Assembly (NCBI GenBank): GCA_009869945.1
Contig: WIXG01000066.1
Coordinates: 208,436-272,435, forward strand
DNA from: Mesaphorura yosii
Lineage: Eukaryota; Arthropoda; Collembola; Poduromorpha; Tullbergiidae
Reading direction: 5' to 3'
Length of the DNA stretch: 64,000 nucleotides
Below, in pieces: positions 11,801 through 23,290 of this stretch. Position numbers and translations under genes: made by a program. The notes below the pieces were generated by a model, which saw nothing but the letters and a program-made list of their open reading frames with translations, had not been told where the DNA came from and searched no databases. Position 1 is the first letter of the stretch. Every line of letters begins with the position of its first letter.

Positions 11801-13993
11801 AGAGTTCGACTCCTCCATGTCGCCCATGGATGGTAGTCTGGAAGACATGACACCTTCGACGCCCGCATCCAGCTCGTCGCCGCCGTATCCGTACTTGATG
11901 CCAGATGACGCATTGTGCAATGCACTCAATTTGTCGATAATTAATTGTGGAACGAACTCATTGCTCACATACTCGTCACAGGTGTAGCAGTACGCCTCGT
12001 ACGAATTGCAGTCGATCGCAATTGAGTGTGGCTTGTTGTCGGCATAATGTTGTTTTGCGTGACCATTTACGTAGCGACCGCAGTGGATGAGTCCACAACT
12101 GAGACACAACCACGGACTGCCACTCGCCTTGCATACTGGAAAAAGAACATCAAATCAACATTAGACGTTAGCGAGCCGTGATCCGTCGTTGTCGTTTTGT
12201 ATGAACACGAAACGCATAAAATATCACAGCTCAAATAATGTTCGTCTGCTCTGATTCACCGATTCCCAGAATGCGAAATATAAAAGATTAAATGCAATGT
12301 GCCTTGTTTGCCTATCCGTATCTTATCAACCACAGCCGAAGCATGAGCGTTCTGCTTATAATTGAAATTCTGGAACAAAAATGGCGTAATGCAAAGTGCG
12401 AAATACAAATGAGTAAACTGATAATAACAGAAATATTGCAATTGTGATTTTCCTCATTGCAAAATACACCGCAAGCATAACTCGAATACGAGACGAGACT
12501 CGCCTAGGTTCTAAATTCTCCTCCATCTTTTTACACGCACGCTCTACATCTACGTCGTCATTGCCACCACCACCATGTTTGAATCTTGAATTATTAGCGT
12601 TCTACGCTAGGCTTTATGTACACGTCCTGTTCACGCGATACGCAAAAGTTGGCGAGCGCGAGAGTATACAAGTTCGTTAAAGCTCTAGCTCTTGTACGCG
12701 ATAGGCGATACGCGCACGGCAGCAAAAAACTTAAAGCATGCAACGTTAACATTGTTCGTCTTGAAGATTCTCGTCTCCAAGCTATGCATGGCCACACAAA
12801 GGCAAAGGCAAAGTCTTATTTTGCATTGCTTATTGCTTCACAGCAACAAAATTTAATAACCTTCTCCAATCTCCATTGCAATTTGAGATTCACATCACAA
12901 GGTTGTCTATCATGATGATGAGTCAAGTCTTCCACAAAGCTATAATGGCCAGGCAGCATGCATAATCATAATGGCCTGGCTGGCCAGCGCAGCGTTCTTC
13001 TGATCTGCGCTGTCTCTTAATGTTCGAACGTAAAGTAAATGCACACGAATGCAATAAAAAGCTCCCTACCAGTTGTAGGCTTTATTTTCAGGCAGGCTGC
13101 GCAGAGAAGCGGAGAAGAGAAATACCGAGCGCAAGTCTCGCCCGTGCTTTGTATTTTTGGATCGGGTATTGGGGCAATGTGCGCCTTAACGATCGATAAT
13201 AAAATTCTACGAATTTGCCTGAGCCTTGAGCGATTTAGGCTTAATGCCTTCACATTAAGGGCTGTGCTGCTTGAATTCTTATCGGTTCTCTAATTATGTT
13301 GGGATTTATGCTTAGCCAGTTTTCCTCGTTCTAACACGCTTGGTTGTACAGATTGCAGGTACGCACGGTTAAGATTTCCAAATGTTAATATTTTGGGCAC
13401 GGATACAAAAATGTTTTTCGATTCATTGCCAGCCAGCTCCTATCCTAATGCGACTAATGCCTTAGCACTGTTTGGTTATTTTACAGCTTGTCCTCGGTCC
13501 AACGAAGAATTAAAACCTGCATGGGTCACGGAATATCAAGAAAAAGCCTGTTACAGATGACCTTTGTCAAAGTTCATGCTAAATATGCTAATGTTAATGA
13601 TAACTCGATTCAGTCTTCTCCCTGGACCGTGTGGTCAACATTCTTATGTGCGTATTGCAAGGAAATATTCACTCAATCAGTCAAGTAAATCACATTAGAA
13701 CCAGGACACGAACATTATTGTCAACACAATCATTGTTACAATAAACTCAAAATGAATAACATGAAAGATGCCAAGACTTTGAGATTCTTACCCGCACACG
13801 CCAACTTCACGTTCGTCGGGACTTTCTTGACGCAATTAATGTGGTGGGGACAATCCATCATTATGTCGATCGTATTGCTTAATTCCAGATCTTTGGAATT
13901 ACTCGATGCCCAGTAGCCCCAACCTTCCCTGTCCCTGTCCCGAGAACCAAACCTGGATCGTTCTTTCTGATGGCTGACTCGGTACCCACTCAT
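8885..13993 (-). CDS. USP3: Ubiquitin carboxyl-terminal hydrolase 3 (histone H2A/H2B deubiquitinase type)
   Basis: Coding exons 13993-13792, 12135-11214, 10329-9985, 9916-9679, 9595-9374, 9299-9112 and 9035-8885 give 755 residues. A ZnF-UBP domain (MDCPHHINC... [20 protein letters not shown]) opens the protein. The UCH/USP catalytic domain has the Cys box [18 protein letters not shown] (Cys ~365), [33 protein letters not shown] and the His box [10 protein letters not shown] (His ~711, followed by FNDS). Block order and residues match USP3, which removes ubiquitin from histones in the nucleus; this function is taken from the family. The linker between ZnF-UBP and catalytic domain is a long Ser/Asn/Lys-rich stretch, making the protein longer than vertebrate USP3 (~520 aa). 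The internal Met at 13858 aligns with the vertebrate N-terminus and may be the true start, giving 710 residues. Confidence 0.95.
12136..13791 (-). other. First coding intron of USP3 (1656 bp)
   Basis: Begins GTAAG at 13791 and ends in a pyrimidine-rich CAG at 12136. I see no convincing nested gene; open frames on both strands here lack domains. The next long USP3 intron is 11213-10330, with nothing evident in it. Confidence 0.6.
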
Positions 13994-16900
13994 CCACGCA
14001 CTCTTTACACTCTGAAGAAATGAATTGCCAATAAAATGATCAGAATTTGTAGTTTTTGTTCAGCACTCGAGAGCAAATCAATTCTTTCTCCGTCGCACTT
14101 ACAGCTGCTGGTTATTCTTGGCCACGATACTACTGCTGATTAACTAACTTTTTAACTAATCTGTCCGCTTGATGTGTAATGCTAAAGTTAATGAATGGAT
14201 TCACTGCTGCCACTGATTTATCAACAATAAATGTTATGTGTGCGTTGAGCTTCTCGATATTTGCAGCCAGATAATATCAGGCCCTACAATACGGAGGTGG
14301 ACGTTGTGTACTTCTTCCGCCCAAAAATCGAAATGAACTCACTAAACGTTACGATTAAGTAAGAAAATATAAAAGCTTAGCTTAAATTGCTTAAAAGAAT
14401 TCAGTGCGTGTGCCTTTAAATATCGACGATGGCGATGAACTGATTTTGGAGCTGAACCCAGCAGAACTCAATAAACCTTCATTTCTTCTGAGATCACAAT
14501 TAACGTTAAACCTACCTAAACCCTAACTAGGACATTAACCTACAAGTTGGCAGTTGATTAGGTTCACTACTTCCAATGCTTGAGGTTATTAACTAAGAAC
14601 CAACAGTGAGCAATAAAACAGGCGATTCGTCCTCGGTCGCGCTGCACTAAAATCACTAAAATTCTGCAGCTTTGTCTTGATTTCTTGCCACAAACTGCAG
14701 AATAACCAAGACGGAAGATTAAATATGAACTTTATAAGTTAAAATACTTCGCACTCGGATTATTTAGTGTGTTTTTAGGATTTTAGTAGTTACGTACTAT
14801 AAAATGAATGGTTTGGTATTGGTAAATAAAGTCTATACCAGACTTCTGCCTGTGCTAGCAGTTCTTCAGTACAGAGTTGAATTTTATGTTTTCTTTCTTC
14901 TCGTCCGTCTCTCCGTCCCTTTCATGCTCGCTGCTGTCTGGCTAGCAGTAGTCTGCTGCATTTTCATAACCAGCGACTCAGAGATGGGCAAGGCATCATT
15001 AACTTACCCAACGTTAACTCCACGTCGCGTGGCTGAATTGCGTCCTGTGTCCAGAATTTCTGCACTGGCCGAACCAATTGCTGCTCACTTAAGATTTACA
15101 CATTCCAGACGCTTCTAGACAAACTATCTCAAACGATTCCGCTGTCGTTGGGTAGCTAGAAATGATTAAACCACGATGATTGCACTTGCGTCTTGCATTT
15201 CCCAAAGTATATTTTCTTATTACAAACAAGTTATCGTCGGATTTAAAGGTTCATCGGGTCGTGAAGTTGATGCTGGCCGTTTGGAATTTGGCATATTTTG
15301 AATAATTTGCTACTCTTTTTTAAAATTGATTCGCCAGTGGTAATCATTTCTATGGTCGGTTGATTTCTGCCTTCGCACCAACCAACAGCGATGGCCATAG
15401 CTTTCACTTATTTTTGATCATAGCTTTCCCTTACTTTCACTCCGAACCTGGCTGGTCTCGGCCTATGTAAAGGGAGAGAGGTAGGATTGCGATTATCAGA
15501 ACATTGCGTAACGACCATGCACGCTGCACATCTCTGCGGCATTTATCGTCTATTTTGCGAGCTCCCATGTCCAAAGCTAGCATTCTAGCTCGATGCCAGA
15601 AGCAATGATAGCTCAGAGCCCGAAAATAAAGGCACAATCAGACATCCGTCTTGGAAATCGGATTGGACCACACGGGAGACGTTTCAGTACTCCGCTCCGA
15701 AGTATGTGGGGCTTATTCCCAGTTCCAGGCCTGGTATTTAAGTCCTTTTACGCCAAAATCCGTCTACGACCATGTCCAGGAGCCTGTTATTGTAATTGCC
15801 AATTACAGACCAGGAGTCTGGCGACAGTTGGTCATGTCGAAATTCGATTTCAGACATGGTGACTTGGGTATGGATTTATGGAAATAGAATGCTAATAATT
15901 GAAGCTGGCACACATGAATTTATTGCTTATTGCTCGACTACTATGCCAAGTGAACGCCAGCGTGAATGGTGAGTGGAACATTTAAAATCACGCAAGGATA
16001 TAGTGCAGGTAGGCTTCCATTTTATTTCTGTCCTGTTGTGCCGTGATTCCGTGTCGTCTCGTGGTCTACGTGCTGCTGTTACATCTACTAATGATACGCA
16101 AAGTAAACATTTAAATCTACGCATCAATGCTAACTGTTGACTGCTGACTGCAGTAACTAGACAACTCCTTCGCTTTCGAGTGCATATCGTCGTCATCAAA
16201 GAAATTTCTTCCAAGGTCGCCATATTCCACCGACCGAGAATTCAATCCAGTACGGTTTAGGGATGGGAGTGCAAAAATGCAAAATACTGGAATGAGTGCT
16301 GGTCGAGCCCGAGTTCACCAATTCACCATCAAAATGCCTACCAGTAAAATAGCATGCACACTTGCACCGATGTGATTGTAACCGCGATGTAGCTGACAGA
16401 AAAGGATTTCACGAGAAATTCATGCAAGACCAGATTCAGATTTGTTTCTGCGTGGCGTAAACTCGAAAGAAAATTATAATTGCTGGCTGGTACTGGCTTG
16501 GCTCGCGACTTGCGAGTAGGGGGCTTGAGAGCAGTGCAAATACAGACACAGAGAGCTTCTTCCCGTCCAGCTCTGAAACATAAATGGAACTTTTTTCCGC
16601 GGATTGCTCAGTTTCATATGACCACGACCGATTATACCGAGCCTGGCTTCATATTCTTTCTATCTCAAGTTCTGAACACGAGCAGCAGCAGCCCTAGAGA
16701 GCTGCTCTTCTACGTGGTGCTTGGTTAGTTTTGCGTTGGCCACTCCTTCCCTGACTCAAAACTCGATTTGTTTGGACTCTGCTGTGAAGTGCGCAGTGTG
16801 ATCTTTCGACTTCACGATAGCACAAAGACAATATTCTTTCTACCCCACTGCAAGCCTGAATTTTAGTTTTCAAGCTTGCTTGCTGTTCCATACAAGCCAT

Positions 16901-17191
16901 TCCCATTAACACTTAAGCACGTTCCCAGCGCTCGTAGTTCGTACACTTTTTCCTTTTGCCAACTCACCCACTCGAGTCGTTCCTCTCTTATGTTCTGCTG
17001 CTCCTGCATTGCTTGCTACCAATGCTAACTGGCTTTGCCACAAATACACGAACAATTTTTGCAAGTGACGACTGTGAATTTAAGTTTCCGAGCAGCCTGC
17101 GTGGTGGAGCTCGTTGCTAGGCGAAAATGAACTCGTCTCTCCTTCAAGCGTGAGTCGTTAGCAAGTGCGTTGAGATTAGCATTCATAAAGA
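13994..17191. other. USP3 upstream region and spacer toward eIF3b
   Basis: About 3.2 kb without a confirmed gene. It should hold the USP3 5'UTR exon and promoter: a possible acceptor lies just upstream of the ATG (ATTTCTTCAG near 14012). A plus-strand open frame of ~80 codons ending at 15887 has acceptable codon usage but no recognised domain or splice context. A perfect 8+1+8 palindrome (tgtaattgccaattaca) occurs near 15790. Nothing else supportable. Confidence 0.35.
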
Positions 17192-17623
17192 TCACAGATG
17201 CGATAAATTGAATGAATCTGCATCTTTTAACCTCTGTGCTCTGCCTTCGTCAATTACTCTTACGTAGTATTCATAAATGCAAATCAAGGTGACTAATCCC
17301 ACCAAAATAGAGATACGCAGCAAAGACCGGTACATACTTTTACACCATGAATAATTTATTACCAGGCACATGGCTCTAACAAATGAACATAAATTACAAT
17401 CATTAGCAATTGGTGTGCAGCCAATAATAACAATGTTATGTTCATGAACTCTACAATAATTACCTAACAAACTAAAGACAGTGAAAAGTATTCTGTACGT
17501 ATTAATTGTGTTGGCCCAAATAACTGGTGCATTGATTGGATTCAGTAACGCTCTTGGGTCCATATTAAAAATTTTGAAATTGGAAAATGTAGGCGCAGCT
17601 TTTTCTCTCTCAATCATCGTCAC
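17192..17623 (-). CDS. Possible small membrane protein ORF, or eIF3b 3'UTR sequence
   Basis: An uninterrupted ATG-to-stop frame of 143 codons on the same strand as eIF3b, starting 215 bases after its stop. The predicted product has hydrophobic stretches (around INTYRILFTVFSLLG and LLRISILVGLVTLICIYEYY) and a charged C-terminus (VIDEGRAQRLKDADSF), giving a membrane-protein look. A minus-strand AATAAA at 17355-17360 falls inside it, which would fit its being part of the eIF3b 3'UTR instead. No family recognised, so the coding status is uncertain. Confidence 0.25.
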   Translation of the reverse strand: MTMIEREKAAPTFSNFKIFNMDPRALLNPINAPVIWANTINTYRILFTVFSLLGNYCRVHEHNIVIIGCTPIANDCNLCSFVRAMCLVINYSWCKSMYRSLLRISILVGLVTLICIYEYYVRVIDEGRAQRLKDADSFNLSHL

Positions 17624-17837
17624 GCAAATGTTACCATTTAGTAAATGTGATAATGTGAAGAAGTCTTCTTGCTATAATTCTTCTGTTCTGCTTAACTCTT
17701 ATGTTCTATTCTTAGGATTCCTAGTAAAACTTCAACTTGAAACTCACGACTGGGCAGATTGATGATACCTCCAACAATTTTGCAAATCTTCGTGTACAAC
17801 ACAAACACTTGCAGGAAAAACGATCAAACTTGGGCGA

Positions 17838-20800
17838 CTACTCATCGATGATCTTTATATCTTCTCTGATTAAAACTTCCATCGTCTCTTCAATCATTGA
17901 ACTGCGATCAGCATCCAGTTCATCAGTATCAATATCTGCAAAAGAAATTTGGAGTCATTACTCAGAATTTGAATTTGAGCCGAACAAGTGTACGATATTC
18001 TTAGACTGATCTTCATACTAAGTAATGAAATCAGGTGGAACTATCGATTTGATGTTTCTCTGAATTAAAAGTAATTTAACAAAACTTCCTTGAACGTAAC
18101 GAAATTCAAGAAAGCTGTTACAGAGAAATAACAACAAGCGAGGCGAGAGGGGAGGAATACAAAATTGACTTACGATTTCTAAGAATCATGCGCTGGTTCT
18201 TCTGGGTCTTATATTGTGAAACTTTTCTATCCCTGTACTCCTTCCATGCTTCATACACTTTCTGACGTTGCTCAATAAGTTCCTAAAGGTCAAAGTAAAG
18301 TGATGAATTAGTTTAACATACTCTTTTGATATTTCTGGAAGATCGAAATTCTTGTAAAGTTAATCACGCGTACCTTGGCACCCTCAGTTTGACGAATCTT
18401 GTCCTCACGCTCAAAGCTTGGGCTGTACTTCTTCAAATCCTTCTTAATTTGCTTAATTTGTGCGTGTGATAACAAACAAGGTGGGCGTGGTCTCCACACT
18501 AAATTTCCGAATCTTTCGATACGTTCTCTTCGAATTACTTTGCCTTGGAACGTTGTTAATGTGAAACCAGTATCAGCCTGTCAAAAGAAAGAAGCCATTC
18601 AATTTGATGTAGGAACCAACTTATAAACAACAATTTCTCCCGACGAAGCAGATAATTACTGACCACTTTGCCTGTCCAAATTGATACGGCGGCTACAACA
18701 TAACGCCCAGTCGGATCCCATTCGATGTCGGTTGTTAATTCTGGAGTAATTGTATTCATCGTTGAGAAGTCATTCGTATCGATAAATTCTAAGGGACCTT
18801 CGGCTGCCTTGAGCAATGCTAAAACGACAAATTGCCCTTGCGGTGACCAAAACAGAGTGTTGAATCGTTTCTTCTCAATTTTCTCTGAAAGGTTGAAATT
18901 TAAAATTAAATTAATGACATTGATACCATGATCATTCTTAAATCTTTTAGTTCTTACTGAGAAGAACTGGAGCGTCTCCCTTCCTGACTCCGTAAAAGCT
19001 AACGCAGATGTTATTGCCCTCCCCGTGGATGATCGCAAACTTGCTTCCAACAGGTTCCCAAGCAAAAGCACTGACAGCTTCTTTGATCTCACAGACGCTG
19101 TCGACAGGGATGTTTTTCTCTCGCATGTGAAAAATTTCAAAGTTGTAGTACATGCCCTAGAAGTAGAAAAATGATAAGTTTTTGTGTTTCTTCAACGATG
19201 GCAAAGCAGCAATTTGAACCGAAGAATTGGACTCAGTAAAGATTAAGCCAAAATGTGGTCTCATGGTTTATCGATTAAAACATGTCATCATTGGAAAAAT
19301 TCAGAATGAACAATTAACAGTATTGGGCAGGTCAAACTTACGCTGTATTTGGTCTCGATGGTCTTTTCTTTTTTCAGCTTAGAGTAACGGTCAACCTTGA
19401 CACACAAATAGTCGCCTGACTTTTGCCAATGCATCCTACAATCCGCGACATTGAACAAGTTCTTGGCTCGTACTTCCATTCGGCTAAAATTATTTACTGA
19501 ATTAGGTTTCATGTCAAATGACCCTCTAGAGTAGAAGTTATTACCTAGGAATTTCCATCAATATCACACGGGCCGGGATATCCTTGATCTCACCAACCCA
19601 GTAGGCAACGACATTATCAGTGGGTGACCAGCTAAAATCCTTCAAGCCCGTCATTTTTATACTTTTGTTGTCCAATAACCGGAAGCTCTGCAATTACAGT
19701 ACATTCATTGATTTACAATTACAATCGCATTCAAAGAGGCTAACTTTCGTCTATCGGAAAACCACTGTTCCTTTTCCAGAGATATTTACTGACATGACAC
19801 AAACTTGAAAACTTACTTTCTGTATTTCCCAGTTAGGAAGCATTAAATGTGCGAAAATGTTACAGCTTATCAAATAGCATAACTTTTCACATATGCAATT
19901 GTACTTACCGGAGTTTCGTAGATTGAAAGGGTGTCAGCGGCACTAATTCTAGCAAAATATTTATCATCATGTGACCATTTCAAAATCGGCCACGGTGATT
20001 TATAAATTTCACTAAAGGCTCGCTTCTTCGCCCCGGTTCGGATGTCCCAAAGGATCAGAACTTCGGGACTATCAAAATGCCGTTCTGCCTTTGGAGCAAA
20101 AGTTACAAGATATCTGAAAGAAACGAAATATAGACAAGTAGAGTAAATGCACATGCTTTCATTTCGGCCATTGCGGAGCTTGGAGCTGTCATACCTTTCA
20201 CATGGGCTAAAATCGATGAATTCACAGTTCGGATGCAGGAAGCGGTTGATCTTCTCAAATTTTTCACCACCCCACAGAGCAACACCTTTGGGATGAAATG
20301 TTGCGAGGTATGTTCCAAGTGGGGACCATCTAGCTATTGTGTCAGTTCCACCAGCTCTTGTTAATAACTCGGTAGGTTGCGGCAGAGAATTTAACATGAC
20401 TTGAATATCATTGCATGCAGGGTGGTGTTGACCAGGTCTTTGCAACCCAAGCTTTACAATGCAGTATTGATCATAAGCGTGGGGCTCCATCAGATAATAC
20501 CACAGATTTCCTGGGTCTTTGTATGGTTGAGGCTCCGGCGTGTGCCATTCTTCAGGGATGCTTTCGTACCTGGATATAACCAAAATTGATTAAGAGATCT
20601 AGCGTTTAATTAATAGAGATTTGACAACTTACTTATCGAAATCCGTAAACAGGTTTACAATAAGTGTGTGAGATTTATCAAACTTATAGCCATCTGCTCC
20701 TTTCACGGCCTCTAATGCAACTGCTCCGTTTGAATATTCAATGAATATATGTCTGGAAGTAAAACAAATGATTAACTTGCGTCGTCAATATTACTTCTGA

Positions 20801-21344
20801 TTGTTCTTATGAATAATAGATACCACGTTGTTCTCTTATTACCCTTTCGAAACCTCATCTTCTCCAACGGGAAAGTGCTCGCTAACAATGTTTCCATATT
20901 TAGAAAAGATTTTGCGGACTACAGAACGGAGCTTCTCCACACGGTCCGGTCCCACCTGCGGGAGTCCATCCACAACGATGACGCTTTCCACACCATCCAT
21001 CTCGGTTGGTTTTGTTCGCAGGATATCACCCAAGAGTTCTGTATAATGTAAGAGAAAGCCATCAGCATAAGATAAAGCAGCTTTAGGACTTAGGTCCCTT
21101 TGGGAGTGGATTTTACCCTCAAGCTACACTTCGACTTCGCCATATGGGTGAAGTTTAGATAGCAATTGCATTCAATTTCATCCACCATCGGAATGAGCGT
21201 TAAAAAAGCCTGTCTTTCCGCTCGAGTTAATTTACCTTCATCTGGAATATCATCGACGAACCCTTCCGGATCCGAGAAATCTGGTTCTGGCTCGCTGGAG
21301 TTTCTTTGATCGCCATGATCCACGCTATCCTTTTTCTTCGCCAT
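17838..21344 (-). CDS. eIF3b: Eukaryotic translation initiation factor 3 subunit B
   Basis: Twelve coding exons: 21344-21236, 21038-20843, 20752-20633, 20569-20195, 20113-19909, 19687-19545, 19483-19342, 19156-18958, 18884-18664, 18577-18374, 18282-18174 and 17935-17838, joining to 706 residues. The order is acidic N-terminus ([15 protein letters not shown]), RRM ([14 protein letters not shown] through [20 protein letters not shown]), the WD-type beta-propeller ([59 protein letters not shown]) and a helical C-terminus ([20 protein letters not shown] ... DTDELDAD). All match eIF3b, the scaffold of the eIF3 complex that binds the 40S subunit through its propeller and eIF3a/eIF3j through its termini. 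Length is close to animal orthologs. It is head-to-head with MGMT. Confidence 0.98.
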
Positions 21345-21834
21345 GATTGTTGAAGTTTCAACTTTTGTTGTGCTCAGTAGTTAATAGATCAATCTTATTC
21401 AAATGTGCACGATTCAACTGATGGAGCATTTAATTAATTCGAAGGCTCACTTAAATGACTTGACACCTTGCAGCAAACCGAACTGCGTGCATGCACTGTC
21501 TGCGCTGCGTTGCGCTGTGTATGATGCCCTTTCTTTCTGCACAGACCGGCGGTAAGCAAGCATGCTATGAAATTCAATGGCTGAAAAACCGGCTTGGTAC
21601 TTTCACATCAAGTGGTCAAATGTCTCACATGGTTTAGAACCAAGAGCTGAGCGGTTTAGGTTCTTGCTTGAAAGTCGCCAATTGTAAAATCGTTATATAG
21701 ACGTCGTAAACAAAGTCGCCATAAGTTTAACGTAGGAAAATCTGAATTCTAATAATTAAGAATTAATGCACAATAGCGTATCGTTGGTTATAAGAAGGAG
21801 CTCATCTATTCGCAGGCGCAGGTTTTTAATAACA
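21345..21834. promoter_or_regulatory. Bidirectional promoter region between eIF3b and MGMT
   Basis: Only 490 bp separates the two divergent start codons. Around 21470-21550 the sequence is relatively GC-rich, with repeated tgcgct/gcgttg units. No TATA box is obvious on either side. The arrangement suggests shared or overlapping promoters for two housekeeping genes. Confidence 0.5.
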
Positions 21835-22630
21835 ATGGCGGCTCAATCACCACAAGAAATCTGTCCAGGCAGCAACTCGTCAATCTTCGAGTCTCAGCTT
21901 GATACTCCAGTTGGGGCGATAAGTGTCAAGGCTTGTAGATATGGACTCCACAGCATTTCCTACCAGAAGGGACAAAAGTGAGCACGATTCAGCATAACAG
22001 GTCGATCTCCCGATTGTACAGACCAGAAGCAAGAAGCTCCTCGCGGTCGATGCAAATACCATATTTGCAAATGAGGAATGTGTATTCAATGCGTTTAATT
22101 GCCTGACTTTAAATGCTATTTCCCAGGATTGAGAAGACTAACAACGTCGTCGCTGAAGCAGAGAACAATGAGCAGGGGAAAATTAGCTTGACTTGGCTGC
22201 GCTCATACTTCTCGGTCAAGAAGAGAGAAAAGTCAGATCTTAGAACGCCGATATTCTGCTTTCCACCGAAGGAATCCACCACATTCGAACGCCAGGTTTG
22301 GATGACTCTTTTCGAAAAGACAAAGGTTGGAGAAACTTTGACCTATGGAGAACTGGCAAGCTTGATTGGAAATCCAAGTGAGTAGCCTTTAGTTGGACAC
22401 ATTTCAAATGTCACTGCCACAACATCATTGAATCGGTCTCGTTCGTGAATTGTGAACTTGCAGAAGCAGCGAGAGCTGTTGGAACCGCACTCAAGAAGAA
22501 TCCCATTGCAATTATCATTCCGTGTCATCGTGTGACTCGAGCAAATGGAGATGTCGGAAACTACAACGGTGGCAGAAATATTAAAGAATTCTTGCTGCAG
22601 CACGAGCAAGGCGGTAGTGCTGAAGTGTAA
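21835..22630 (+). CDS. MGMT: Methylated-DNA--protein-cysteine methyltransferase (O6-alkylguanine DNA alkyltransferase)
   Basis: Exons 21835-21977, 22127-22377 and 22464-22630 join to 186 residues. The C-terminal DNA-binding/active-site domain is complete: FERQVWMTLFEKTKVGETLT, YGELASLIGNP, the recognition-helix region AARAVGTALKKNP, the active-site motif IPCHRV (acceptor Cys ~152) and GNYNGGRNIKEFLLQHE. The N-terminal half is divergent, as usual for the family. The protein removes alkyl groups from O6-guanine by irreversible transfer to its own cysteine, in the nucleus. The ATG at 21835 follows AACA and was preferred over an in-frame ATG at 21766, whose extra residues (an Arg-rich stretch) have no counterpart in the family. 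Confidence 0.96.
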
Positions 22631-22900
22631 AATTTTGAGGGCGTGTGTTCGGCTAAGTGGCAGATTAATTATACGGCAAGAGCTTGAACAAATTAAACAG
22701 TTGTTTTACACATACAGGCTAGGCATTAAGCAATTTGAAAGGTTGAGGATAAATTGTACCTGACCTCTGATTAATAGTACCTTGATGCGTGCAGGTGTAA
22801 GATGCGCTTTCCCTGCGTTACTTAAAAGTTTTATGGTGGTGGATAATCTCACTTAATAATTTAGTTTCAGCATTCTTTTTCTTGTCTTTGATAATTCATT

Positions 22901-22906
22901 AATAAA
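22901..22906 (+). terminator. Poly(A) signal of MGMT
   Basis: AATAAA about 270 bases after the TAA at 22630, in AT-rich sequence. Confidence 0.55.
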
Positions 22907-23201
22907 AGCAAAATAATTGATTAACATTAGCGCAATAAATTATTCTGGAATTATTCACAATGCGGTTTGTGATTTCGTGGAGTGCATAAAAGGCAGCTGT
23001 GCCAATTATTCTGCTGCTCACCAGACGCTCGGCTCTACAAACTGCAAATTTTGGCTCGTGAATGAATGTGCCATTTCATCAAGAGAAGAAATACATCTAA
23101 AAAATTTGGGTGTGTTCAGCAGCTTGCTTGCGGTCCCATTTTGCGCTCGTTCATTCATTCCGTGAGTTAGGCCCAAACGAATTCGACGTTGGATTCATGG
23201 G

Positions 23202-23290
23202 ATGAATTCCAAAAAGTTTATCCAAGTGCCGCCGTTCAACGACTTGCACTTCATTACGGCTGTACTCGCTTCGCTGACATTTTACATCGT
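23202..23290 (+). CDS. Candidate isolated first exon of an unknown membrane protein
   Basis: Starting at an ATG is a 29-codon frame ending at a consensus donor (ATC GT|GTGAGT at 23291). It reads MNSKKFIQVPPFNDLHFITA then a hydrophobic run (VLASLTFYIV) that would be the start of a membrane segment or signal anchor. Codons favour C/G at the third position, as in the confirmed genes. No following exon could be joined with confidence; it may lie many kb to the right or the frame may be chance. No family is assigned. Confidence 0.35.

Noticed and set aside
15651-15887. 78-codon plus-strand frame with plausible codon usage
   Set aside because: No start with good context, no acceptor or donor that extends it, and no recognisable family; kept only as a weak note.
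19870-20583. A single 237-codon eIF3b exon
   Set aside because: It reads through the 81-nt intron 20194-20114; splicing it out gives the conserved eIF3b sequence CERYLVTF.
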